Below are positions 8,897 through 17,060 of a DNA stretch of 36,010 nucleotides, piece after piece; the stretch's first letter is position 1; each line of letters starts with the position of its first letter. The position numbers and the translations under genes were made by a program. The stretch is from Verrucomicrobiaceae bacterium (GTDB lineage Bacteria > Verrucomicrobiota > Verrucomicrobiia > Verrucomicrobiales > Verrucomicrobiaceae). The stretch is from positions 1 to 36,010 of the forward strand of contig JAJTDU010000008.1 in the NCBI GenBank assembly GCA_021298725.1, in the 5' to 3' direction. The notes below the pieces were generated by a model. It made no database searches and was not told where the DNA came from. It was given only the letters and a program-made list of their open reading frames with translations.

Positions 8897-9775
8897 ATGG
8901 CTTCCCAGCAGACCACCATCGGCATCATCTACGATTACGACCAGACGCTCAGCCCGACCTACATGCAGGATGAGACGTTGTTCCCGCACTTCGGGATCAA
9001 TCCGGGGCAGTTCTGGAAACGCAGCCGCGAACTGGTCGATACCGAGGGCTACGATGGCGAACTGGCCTACTTGAAGTGCATGTTGGACTACCTGGACATG
9101 GACCGCCCCACGAATGAAGACCTTCAGAAGCTGGGTGAGAAGCTGTGTTTTTACAAAGGAGTGCCTGAGCTGTTCGGGGAGCTGAACGCCGTGCTCAAAG
9201 ACCAACACAGGCTGCTGGGGGTGAAGATCGAGCATTACATCGTCTCTTCTGGCCTGAAGGCGCTGCTGGATGGTTCGGCGCTGGCTCCGTTCGTGAAGCG
9301 CATCTTTGGCTGCGAGTTCGGCGAGGACAAAAATGGCTGCATCACTTTTCCGAAGCGTGTGATCAGCCACACGACGAAGACGCAATACATCTTCCGCATC
9401 AACAAAGGCATGCTGGAGCCTCATGAGGATGTGAATGACCACATGGCGCCGGAACTTCGGCCGATCCCGTTCCAGCACATGATCTATGTGGGCGACGGGC
9501 CGACGGACGTGCCCTGCTTCACGCTGATGAAGCGCTACGGCGGCCATGCGGTGGCGGTTTACAATCCCGACGAGCCGAGCCGCAGCAGTTTCCGCAAATG
9601 CTACCAACTCAACGGTGTCGCCGACCGGGTCAAACACATCGCGCCCGCTGATTACCGCCCCGGCAGCCATCTGCGTCTGCTACTGGAGGAAATGGTCCTC
9701 GAGATCGCCGACGGCATCGTGCGCAAGAAGCGGCAGGAGATCGAGGATGGGACGGTGTCGGCGCCGCATTTCTGA
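8897..9775 (+). CDS. HAD superfamily phosphatase (phosphoserine phosphatase-like)
   Basis: IIYDYDQTLSP (DxDxT motif I), IVSSGLKALLDG, IYVGDGPTDVPCF (motif IV). Confidence 0.85.
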   Translation: MASQQTTIGIIYDYDQTLSPTYMQDETLFPHFGINPGQFWKRSRELVDTEGYDGELAYLKCMLDYLDMDRPTNEDLQKLGEKLCFYKGVPELFGELNAVLKDQHRLLGVKIEHYIVSSGLKALLDGSALAPFVKRIFGCEFGEDKNGCITFPKRVISHTTKTQYIFRINKGMLEPHEDVNDHMAPELRPIPFQHMIYVGDGPTDVPCFTLMKRYGGHAVAVYNPDEPSRSSFRKCYQLNGVADRVKHIAPADYRPGSHLRLLLEEMVLEIADGIVRKKRQEIEDGTVSAPHF

Positions 9776-9777
9776 GA

Positions 9778-10670
9778 TCAACACACGTCAATGCCGCGAG
9801 AACGCATGTCGTGGAACCATTCGACGTATTTCGGCACCCCTTGAGCGATGGAGGTGGTGGGCCTGAAGCCGATGAGGGCTTTCGCCTTGCTCACGTCGGC
9901 GGAGGTGATGGGCACGTCGCCGGGCTGCTCGGGAAGCTGGTTGATGGCGGCTTTTTTTCCAAGCGCCTGCTCAATGGAGGCGATGAGCTCGTTGAGCGAG
10001 ACGTTTTGGGAACCGCCGAGGTTGAAAATGTCGCAGATCGGGCCGGTGCGGTAGTTCAACGCGCCGACGATGCCGTCCACGATGTCGTCGATGTAGGTGT
10101 AGTCGCGCCGGGTGGTGCCGTCGCCGAATTTGTCGATGGGTTTGCCGTCCTCGATCAATCGGGTGAATTTGGAGATGGCCAGATCAGGTCGCTGTCCCGG
10201 GCCATAGACGGAGAAGCGTAGGGGCTGATGGTTTGTAAAATCGGATCGGTCTCGGCGAAGGGCACTTTTTTGTTCACCCCATAGACGGAGGAACTGCTGG
10301 CGGAGACAAACTGCTTCACACCGGTGCGGCGGGCGGCTTCGAGGAGGTGGAAAGTGCCCTTGATGTTGGTGTCGATGTAGAGCTCCGGCTGCTCGATGGA
10401 AGGGCGCACGCCGGCCCGGGCGGCGAGGTGAATGACGGCGTCAAAACGGCCCTCGTCGAAGACTTCGGCCAGAAACGCAGGGTGGGTGATGTCGCCTTCG
10501 CGGAAATGAATCTTGGGGCCGAGCGCCTTGAGGTTCTCGCGCTTGATGGCGGGGTTGTAGTAATCGTTGAGGCTGTCAATGAGGGTGATCTGGCCCGCGT
10601 CGTCACGGAGCAGGCGTTGTGCAGTGTGGGAGCCGATAAACCCGGCGCCGCCGGTGACGAGAATCTTCAT
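9778..10670 (-). pseudogene. NAD-dependent epimerase/dehydratase (UDP-glucuronate epimerase-like), disrupted near 10215-10220
   Basis: MKILVTGGAGFIGSHTAQRLL...FAETDPILQTISPYA in one frame; RFSVYGPGQRPDLAISKFTRLIEDGKPIDKFGDGTTRRDYTYIDDIVDG in another. The YxxxK-containing segment between SPYA and RF is missing. Confidence 0.88.
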
Positions 10671-10727
10671 GGGGATGAGAATTTACAGGCAGACTGTGGA
10701 CAAATGCAACCCGGCAGGAGAAAGGGA

Positions 10728-10757
10728 TTGACGCAAACCCCTCGATTTCGCTAAATG
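10728..10757 (+). promoter_or_regulatory. Candidate sigma70-like promoter for the proline-rich gene
   Basis: TTGACG (10728-10733), 18-nt spacer, TAAATG (10752-10757), about 35 nt upstream of the ATG at 10792. Confidence 0.4.
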
Positions 10758-10791
10758 GGCGGAATTCACGGAGAAATTTCACCCCCAGATC

Positions 10792-11784
10792 ATGAGCGAA
10801 CCCGAAAACACGCCAACACCGCCGCCAGCCACGACTCCGAAGACCGCCGCTGTGCCGCTGAAGAAGGAAACTGTGCGCATCACCCTGCGGGGTCGCCCAG
10901 GTGTTGGTGTGACCCAGCCGCGTGAGGCCACCGCTCCTGTGGCCCCTTCTGCAGGCAGCTTTCCCGCCTCTCCAAAGACCACTTCGGTGGTGCCGACGAT
11001 GGCAAAGAAAGCCACCGCCCCGATTCAGCTTCCCTCGGCCCCGCTGCCGCCACCTGCTCCTAGACGCAGCACTTCCCCGGTGAAGCTGCCCGCACCTCCG
11101 CTCTCCCCGCCTTCGAAAAAGACGACCTCGGCCATTCCAGTGTCGGCTTCTCCGCCACCAGCCGCGCCCCCTCCTTCGAGCCCGATGCCCCCTCCCGGCC
11201 GTCCGTTAGCCCCTTCCGCCCCTCCGATTGCCAAGCCGCCAGGAGTGCCGACCGCCCCACGCCCGGCAGCCCCTCCCATGGCCGGACTCCCTGCGGCGAC
11301 TCGTCCTTTGGCTCAAAATCCTGCGGCTCCCCCCGCTCCTCGGGTTGAGGCGGGTGCGCCCACCGTGCCGCTCCAGAAAGGTCCGCCACGTCCGCCAGGA
11401 AGTGGCACTGGCCCGATGACTGGTTCTGCGGCTCCGCTGCCAAAAGCGACCGTTAAGCTGGCTCCAACGCAGGTGATGCAGCGTCCTTCGATCTCGGCAC
11501 CTCCCAGCGCACCGGTGAAACGCAGCGCTGCCGCTGACGCTGAGCAGTTCTACGAAGAAAAAGATCCCGAAGCTGGTTTGGTGCCGCTTTCCGTGATCTG
11601 CTTTGTCCTCTCCGCGATTTTGATGGCCGTTCAGATGTTCGGCGCAGATGCTGTGAAGGACGACCCGACCGGTGAATCCCCAATCATGGTGCCATCCGCC
11701 GCTGCCCAAAGTTGGGAAAGCCGCAGCATCATCACAGGAGTTTGGACCAACAAGTTCAAAGACACCTTGCTGCCGATCCCCTGA
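10792..11784 (+). CDS. Proline-rich low-complexity protein with C-terminal transmembrane segment
   Basis: About 250 aa of P/A/S/T/K-rich sequence followed by LVPLSVICFVLSAILMAVQMF; no family recognised. Confidence 0.75.
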   Translation: MSEPENTPTPPPATTPKTAAVPLKKETVRITLRGRPGVGVTQPREATAPVAPSAGSFPASPKTTSVVPTMAKKATAPIQLPSAPLPPPAPRRSTSPVKLPAPPLSPPSKKTTSAIPVSASPPPAAPPPSSPMPPPGRPLAPSAPPIAKPPGVPTAPRPAAPPMAGLPAATRPLAQNPAAPPAPRVEAGAPTVPLQKGPPRPPGSGTGPMTGSAAPLPKATVKLAPTQVMQRPSISAPPSAPVKRSAAADAEQFYEEKDPEAGLVPLSVICFVLSAILMAVQMFGADAVKDDPTGESPIMVPSAAAQSWESRSIITGVWTNKFKDTLLPIP

Positions 11785-11828
11785 GACCTCGGCATCTGAC
11801 GAATTGACCTTTTAACCCGACTTCCATC

Positions 11829-11912
11829 ATGCCTCTCGCCTGGTTAGTTTTTCTCCTCGCTGTCGCCACTCTGGCGTTGAATTTCCTCGCCAAAAGCGGC
11901 GGGGGCATGTGA
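11829..11912 (+). CDS. Possible 27-aa membrane miniprotein
   Basis: MPLAWLVFLLAVATLALNFLAKSGGGM, a single hydrophobic helix, 44 nt after the proline-rich gene; below the ORF-track size cutoff. Confidence 0.35.
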   Translation: MPLAWLVFLLAVATLALNFLAKSGGGM

Positions 11913-11981
11913 TTCAACGCCAACGCACCATTTTCGCCAATGGCGCGCCCTCATGTCTGCTGACTGCAGTCAATGGTGACT

Positions 11982-12431
11982 TCAGTCCATGGCCGGTGTG
12001 GGCGTTCTTAGCTGTGAGGCGATGCTGCTCGCGATTTCGAGTAGCCGCGTTTTTTCTTCTGCGGTGAAGTCGTATGGCATCAGCTTGCCAATGCCAAGGG
12101 TGCCGCAGAGTCGCTCGCCGTCTAGCACTGGCACTGCCAGCGTGCCCTGCACCTGGGTCTGTTTGGCACCCGGTTTCGCCACGCCGGAAGCGTCAGTCTG
12201 CAGGTTACACATCTCCACCGGCTCTTTCCGCTCCGCCGCGACTCCCGCGATGCCCTTGCCCATAGGAATTGACTGAATGATCGGCATCAGCGCCTCTGGG
12301 ATGCCTTGGTGAGCCACCAATTTCAGGTGTTGGTCTGCCGTGTCGAGGCGGTGCAGCGTTCCCGTCGTGCAGCCAAAATCTGAGATCGTCTGGGAAAGGA
12401 AATCGTGCCAGGAAAGGGCTGTGGGGGACAT
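11982..12431 (-). CDS. GAF domain-containing protein
   Basis: GCTTGTLHRLDTADQHLKLVAHQGIPE...IPMGKGIAGVAAERKEPVEMCNLQTD...VPVLDGERLCGTLGIGK. Confidence 0.85.
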   Translation of the reverse strand: MSPTALSWHDFLSQTISDFGCTTGTLHRLDTADQHLKLVAHQGIPEALMPIIQSIPMGKGIAGVAAERKEPVEMCNLQTDASGVAKPGAKQTQVQGTLAVPVLDGERLCGTLGIGKLMPYDFTAEEKTRLLEIASSIASQLRTPTPAMD

Positions 12432-12507
12432 GGAGAGCTTGGATTTGGGATTTGTCGTTGTTGTGGCTGGTCGCGGGAGTTATTCTCGCGCTATATTGGT
12501 TTGTTTC

Positions 12508-13095
12508 ATGAAAACTTGCTCCGCTTTTTTTGCTGTTCTTGGACTGGTGTCTGCCCTTCAGGCGCAGCCATCTTCTCCTGTGGCTCCCATCTCGGCCCGC
12601 AGCACCTACCACCCCGACAACTCGCATTCCGAGACCGTCGTGGACAAAACCACCAACGAACTCACCGAGGCCACCTACAGCGCTGGTGGCGCTCTCATCA
12701 GCAAGAAGCACTACCTGCTCAACGAGCGTGGAATGCCCACTCAAGGGCACATTTACGATGGGCGTGGCAACCTCGTTGCCCGTTCCCAGGTCTATTTCGA
12801 CGAGTTTGGCCGCGCCAAAGAAATGCGCTCGTTTAACCTCCAGGGCCAGTGCTACCAGCAGGTCATTTATGAATATGGAGCCGATGGCAAAGCCAAGCCC
12901 CCCAAGGTCATCCATGTTGATCCTCGTGCCGCACCCTCCATCAAACCCGGTGTGATTGATTTCACGCAGGATACGCGCGCTCCCGGGCAGTATGCACCGC
13001 CACCAGGCGTTCCTGGGCAAACCTCGCCCGCAGCCACCGAGCCTCCCAAGAAAAAATCTTTCTTTGGCCGACTCTTCGGCAAAAAGGAACCATAA
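12508..13095 (+). CDS. Secreted hypothetical protein (RHS/YD-like segment, basic C-terminus)
   Basis: Signal peptide MKTCSAFFAVLGLVSALQAQ; YDGRGNLVARSQVYFDEFGRAKE; ends KKKSFFGRLFGKKEP. Confidence 0.7.
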   Translation: MKTCSAFFAVLGLVSALQAQPSSPVAPISARSTYHPDNSHSETVVDKTTNELTEATYSAGGALISKKHYLLNERGMPTQGHIYDGRGNLVARSQVYFDEFGRAKEMRSFNLQGQCYQQVIYEYGADGKAKPPKVIHVDPRAAPSIKPGVIDFTQDTRAPGQYAPPPGVPGQTSPAATEPPKKKSFFGRLFGKKEP

Positions 13096-13135
13096 GGCTG
13101 CTCGGCTCGGACCTCTCACTTCTCACGTTTCACTT

Positions 13136-15880
13136 CTGACCTCTCCCCTTTCCCCCGCACCCGGCCAGCGCTGGATCAGTCAAAGCGAGCCCGAACTCGG
13201 GCTCGGCATCGTCACTGCCTTGGAAGGCAGCTTCATCGACCTGCGGTTCCCCGCTGCCGGTGAAAAACGCCGCTACGCCCGCCACGGTGCTCCCTTGCGC
13301 CGTGCCAGCTTTCACGCGGGAGACACACTCATGCATCGCGATGGTTCCAAGCACGCCATCGACTCCGTCACCTCGCAAGACGGCGTTTTGACCTACCATT
13401 GCGGGCTTCGCAGCATCCCGGAGTCCGAACTCGCTGATACCCTCAGCCTTGGCGGACCGCAGGAGCGCCTCCTCGCGGCGGACATCGACGATTTGCCGAT
13501 GTTCGCCCTGCGTGCGGAAGCCGTCGAATGGCGCTGCCGCATGCAGGCCTCGCCCGTGCGTGGTTTCATCGGCGGCCGCGTCGATCCCATCCCGCATCAG
13601 ATGTCCATCGCGGCGGATGTCACGGGCCGCCTCCTGCCACGCGTTCTGCTGGCGGATGAAGTCGGCCTCGGCAAGACCATTGAAGCCGGTCTCATCCTCC
13701 ATCGTCTCCATCTCACCGGCCGCGCTTCACGCATCCTCGTTCTCGTGCCTGATGCCCTCCCGCATCAGTGGTTCGTCGAACTGCTGCGCCGCTTCAATCT
13801 GATGTTCAGCCTCTTTGATGAAGAGCGCTGCGCCGCCATCGAAGTCGGAGATCCCGAAGGCAATCCTTTCCTCGACAGCCAGCTCGTCCTTTGTCCGCTC
13901 TCGTTGCTCAGCGGCTCGTCCAAACGTGCCGCACAAGCCGCTGACGCTGATTGGGATTTGCTCATCGTCGATGAGGCCCACCATCTCGAATGGACCGTCG
14001 AAACGCCCGGCGTTGCCTATCAAGTCGTCGAAGCCATCGCCCAACGCGTCCCTGGCGTCTTGCTTCTCACTGCCACGCCGCAGCAACTCGGTGCCGAAGG
14101 CCACTTCGCGCGCCTCCGCCTTCTCGATCCCGATCGCTACGGTGATCTGAATGCCTTCCTAGCCGAGTCAGATCGCTACGAGCAAGTCGCTCGTGTGGTC
14201 GATCTCATCCTGCAAGGCGGCAGCATGAGCAAAAAAGAGCGTGAACTCTTCATTAGCCACTCCCCACGCGTCCAACAACACGCTGCGGAACTCAACGCAG
14301 GTGATGAATCCGCCCGCCAGCGCCTTGTAGCTGACCTCCTCGACGAATTCGGCACTGGTCGCGTCATGTTTCGCAACACCCGCGCCGTCATCCAGGGATT
14401 CCCGCCCCGTCAATGCCATGCCCAGTTGCTTGGCATCGAGCCAAATTGGACGGTCGAAGACACGCTCATCCGCTGGCTTGCCGCCACGCTACGCGAACTA
14501 GGCGAGGCCAAAGTCCTCCTCATCTGCCGCACGCGCAAACTCGCCGAAGACATCCACGAGCGTCTCCTGCGCGAGATCAACGTGCATGCCGTTCTTTTCC
14601 ACGAAGGCCTCACTTTGATGCAGCGTGATCGCCACGCCGCCGCGTTTGCCGATCCGGACGGCGCACGCCTTCTGATCTGCTCCGAAATCGGCAGTGAAGG
14701 CCGGAATTTCCAGTTCGCGCAGCACCTCGTGCTGTATGACCTGCCACGCGATCCCGAACTGCTCGAACAACGCATCGGACGTCTCGACCGCATCGGCCAG
14801 AAAGGCACGATCCACATCCATGTGCCCTTCATCGCAGGTTCGGAAGGGGAAATCCTTGCCCGCTGGTATCACGCAGGCCTCGACGCCTTCGAGCACAGCC
14901 TGCAAGGCGCCACACAGCTCCTGCACAGCTTCGCCGCCGAGATTGAAGCCCTCTGCGCCAGTTTTGACGCCGCCAAACTCGACGATCTCATCAAGCGCAC
15001 CTCCAAACTGCGTCTGGAAGTGCGGAAGAAGCTCGAACGCGGCCACAACCGCCTGCTGGAGCTCAATTCTTGCAAGCCGCGCCTTGCTGCGCGCTTGATT
15101 GAGCGCATTCGCGATGTCGATGCCGTCCTCGACTTCGAGCGCTTCTTCATCCGCCTACTCGATCACTTTGGCATGCACGTTGAGGAGATGACGAACCGCA
15201 CTTGGTTCATCCGTCCCGACAACCTCATCACGGATGCCTTGCCAGCACTGCCCGATGAAGGACTCACCTTCACCTTCGACCGCGAACGCGCCCTGTCCCG
15301 TGAGCACGAGGCCTTCCTCACCTGGGATCACCCGCTCGTCTGTGGTGCTCTTGATGTGTTGCTCGGCTCCCACGCAGGGAATGCTGGTTTCGCCTTCTGG
15401 AAAGCCTCGGGTGGTGAAGGTTTGGTGCTGCAAGCCTGCTTCATCGCCGAATGCATCGCCCCGCCCGTCTTGCACGCGTCACGCTTTCTGCCTGCCACGC
15501 CCATTCGCATCGCTATCGACCATCAAGGCCGCGATCTCACGGCTGATCCCGCCTTCACCCGCGCCAAGCTCACCCCTGGCGATCCCACCCGCACCGTCGA
15601 AAACGAAACCGTCCGCCACAAGCTTCTGCCCACCATGCTTGGCAAAGCGCAGCAGCTCGCCGAGGCGCAATTAAAGACGCTCCAGCAGCGTGCACTCACT
15701 ACGATGCGCAAACACCTCGATGACGAAATCGCACGTCTCGAAGACCTGCAAACGCGCAATCCACAGGTCCGACCGGAAGAAATCACTGCATTCTGCGCTC
15801 AACGCGAGGCGTTGGCTTCAGCCATTCAATCTACCGCTCTGCGTCTGGACGCCGTGCGTTTGGTGCTGCGGCTGAAATAA
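13136..15880 (+). CDS. rapA: RapA-like RNA polymerase-associated SNF2 helicase (start codon uncertain)
   Basis: PGQRWISQSEPELGLG, LADEVGLGKTIEAGLIL, LLIVDEAHHLEW, LLLTATPQQLG, CSEIGSEGRNFQFAQHLVLYDLPRDPELLEQRIGRLDRIGQ, RWYHAGLDAFEH. The track ORF begins at 12956 inside the upstream gene; 13136 is an in-frame CTG used only as a lower bound. Confidence 0.9.
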   Translation: MTSPLSPAPGQRWISQSEPELGLGIVTALEGSFIDLRFPAAGEKRRYARHGAPLRRASFHAGDTLMHRDGSKHAIDSVTSQDGVLTYHCGLRSIPESELADTLSLGGPQERLLAADIDDLPMFALRAEAVEWRCRMQASPVRGFIGGRVDPIPHQMSIAADVTGRLLPRVLLADEVGLGKTIEAGLILHRLHLTGRASRILVLVPDALPHQWFVELLRRFNLMFSLFDEERCAAIEVGDPEGNPFLDSQLVLCPLSLLSGSSKRAAQAADADWDLLIVDEAHHLEWTVETPGVAYQVVEAIAQRVPGVLLLTATPQQLGAEGHFARLRLLDPDRYGDLNAFLAESDRYEQVARVVDLILQGGSMSKKERELFISHSPRVQQHAAELNAGDESARQRLVADLLDEFGTGRVMFRNTRAVIQGFPPRQCHAQLLGIEPNWTVEDTLIRWLAATLRELGEAKVLLICRTRKLAEDIHERLLREINVHAVLFHEGLTLMQRDRHAAAFADPDGARLLICSEIGSEGRNFQFAQHLVLYDLPRDPELLEQRIGRLDRIGQKGTIHIHVPFIAGSEGEILARWYHAGLDAFEHSLQGATQLLHSFAAEIEALCASFDAAKLDDLIKRTSKLRLEVRKKLERGHNRLLELNSCKPRLAARLIERIRDVDAVLDFERFFIRLLDHFGMHVEEMTNRTWFIRPDNLITDALPALPDEGLTFTFDRERALSREHEAFLTWDHPLVCGALDVLLGSHAGNAGFAFWKASGGEGLVLQACFIAECIAPPVLHASRFLPATPIRIAIDHQGRDLTADPAFTRAKLTPGDPTRTVENETVRHKLLPTMLGKAQQLAEAQLKTLQQRALTTMRKHLDDEIARLEDLQTRNPQVRPEEITAFCAQREALASAIQSTALRLDAVRLVLRLK

Positions 15881-16000
15881 TCTCAGGGGGGCATTCTTGA
15901 TGCTCCGGCTTGCCGCATTGTCACACTGTGGATCGGGTGAGAAAGTGATGATTCCGCGCAGAAAATGCCGCGAATCAGGCTCCCTGCGCCACTGAGCAAA

Positions 16001-16633
16001 CTACAAAGTCTGAATGAACCGATCCGCCTCGGCGATGGACCGATTCATCTGCGCCAGCAGGCGTTGAATGTCACCCTGGATGTTATCCGCCTTGCCCCGC
16101 AGTGAGCCGACGGCGGCGGCATTGAGGTTGTGCTTCAAATAAAGTACTTGGTCACGAAACTGACGCAAAACGGGTTCCATGGTGGATTCAGCCGCATGGA
16201 GAGAGCTGGAAAGCTGCTCAAAACGGCTGCGTGTGTCTGCCAGCTTGCGGCGGCTGTCTGCGGCGAGCGAGGCATTCTCATACTGCCGGATTTCACGCTC
16301 CCACTCGCGAAACAGATCTCGTGCCACTGTGTCCACTTCACGGATCTCACTCCGCACCGCTGTGGCCTGGGCTTCGCAGTCCTCGTACTCTCCTTTGAGG
16401 CGGTTGTAAGCGCTTTCGAGGTTGCCGCCACGATAACCGGTCAGCTTTTGAAGCTGTGTCAGTGCGTCCTGAAACTCCTCGCCCATCTTCTTCTGCGCGC
16501 CACGCGCGGTTTTGACCGCGCTTTTGAGCAGATCACGCTTCTCATAGCCCAGCTTTTCCCAGGCAGCGTAATAGACGGTGTTGCAGGCAGCCAGCGTGAA
16601 GACCAGCGAGGCGAGGACCAGACGTGGGCTCAT
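16001..16633 (-). CDS. DUF2959 family lipoprotein
   Basis: MSPRLVLASLVFTLAACNTVYYAAWEKLGYEKRDLLKSAVKTAR...AQKKMGEEFQDAL; lipobox LAAC and coiled-coil. Confidence 0.85.
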   Translation of the reverse strand: MSPRLVLASLVFTLAACNTVYYAAWEKLGYEKRDLLKSAVKTARGAQKKMGEEFQDALTQLQKLTGYRGGNLESAYNRLKGEYEDCEAQATAVRSEIREVDTVARDLFREWEREIRQYENASLAADSRRKLADTRSRFEQLSSSLHAAESTMEPVLRQFRDQVLYLKHNLNAAAVGSLRGKADNIQGDIQRLLAQMNRSIAEADRFIQTL

Positions 16634-16639
16634 GGGAAT

Positions 16640-16996
16640 TCAGCCAACAAACTTGAGCGTGCCGATCTGGCCTGCGGCCATGGCGGCGTGCTGGGCGTCC
16701 GTGCAGGCGGAATTGGTCGGGGCGTCGGCTGGGGCATCGCTGAGGTTGAGCAGGCCGTTTTGCGTCATCCAGCGCTCCACTTCCTCACCGCTGATGTCGG
16801 CCAACATGGTGCCGTTCACTTCGACGCAGGGGGACAGCGGCTGGCCGCTCTTTTGTTCCATCTCCCAGCGGAAGGCGGGATTCTTGATGATGTCCTTCTC
16901 TTCGAAGTCGAGTTCGTATTTGCGGAAGATGGCGCGGACGCCTTCGCTCCAGCCACAGTAAGTTTTCAGGTAAGCGGTGATTTTGGGTGTTTGCAT
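16640..16996 (-). CDS. Glutaredoxin-like protein (monothiol CGWS)
   Basis: TYCGWSEGVRAIFRKYELDFEEKDIIKNP...SGQPLSPCVEVNGTMLADISGEEVERWM. Confidence 0.85.
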   Translation of the reverse strand: MQTPKITAYLKTYCGWSEGVRAIFRKYELDFEEKDIIKNPAFRWEMEQKSGQPLSPCVEVNGTMLADISGEEVERWMTQNGLLNLSDAPADAPTNSACTDAQHAAMAAGQIGTLKFVG

Positions 16997-17060
16997 AGTG
17001 CGCGTTGGGGTTACGCAGCGAGCCTAGCGGGCGATGCGTGGATTGCAACCCTCCGGCCGA

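Noticed and set aside
10200-10240. Simple single-base sequencing error in the epimerase
   Set aside because: A one-base indel cannot explain the loss of the YxxxK-containing segment between SPYA and RFSVYG.
11025-11709. Glycine-rich and arginine-rich minus-strand ORFs opposite the proline-rich gene
   Set aside because: Gly/Arg bias is the expected antisense reading of proline/alanine codons (CCN/GCN).
15881-16000. Possible terminator between convergent rapA and the DUF2959 gene (ATTCCGCG...CGCGAAT)
   Set aside because: The stem has a bulge and mismatches and there is no U tract; too weak to call.
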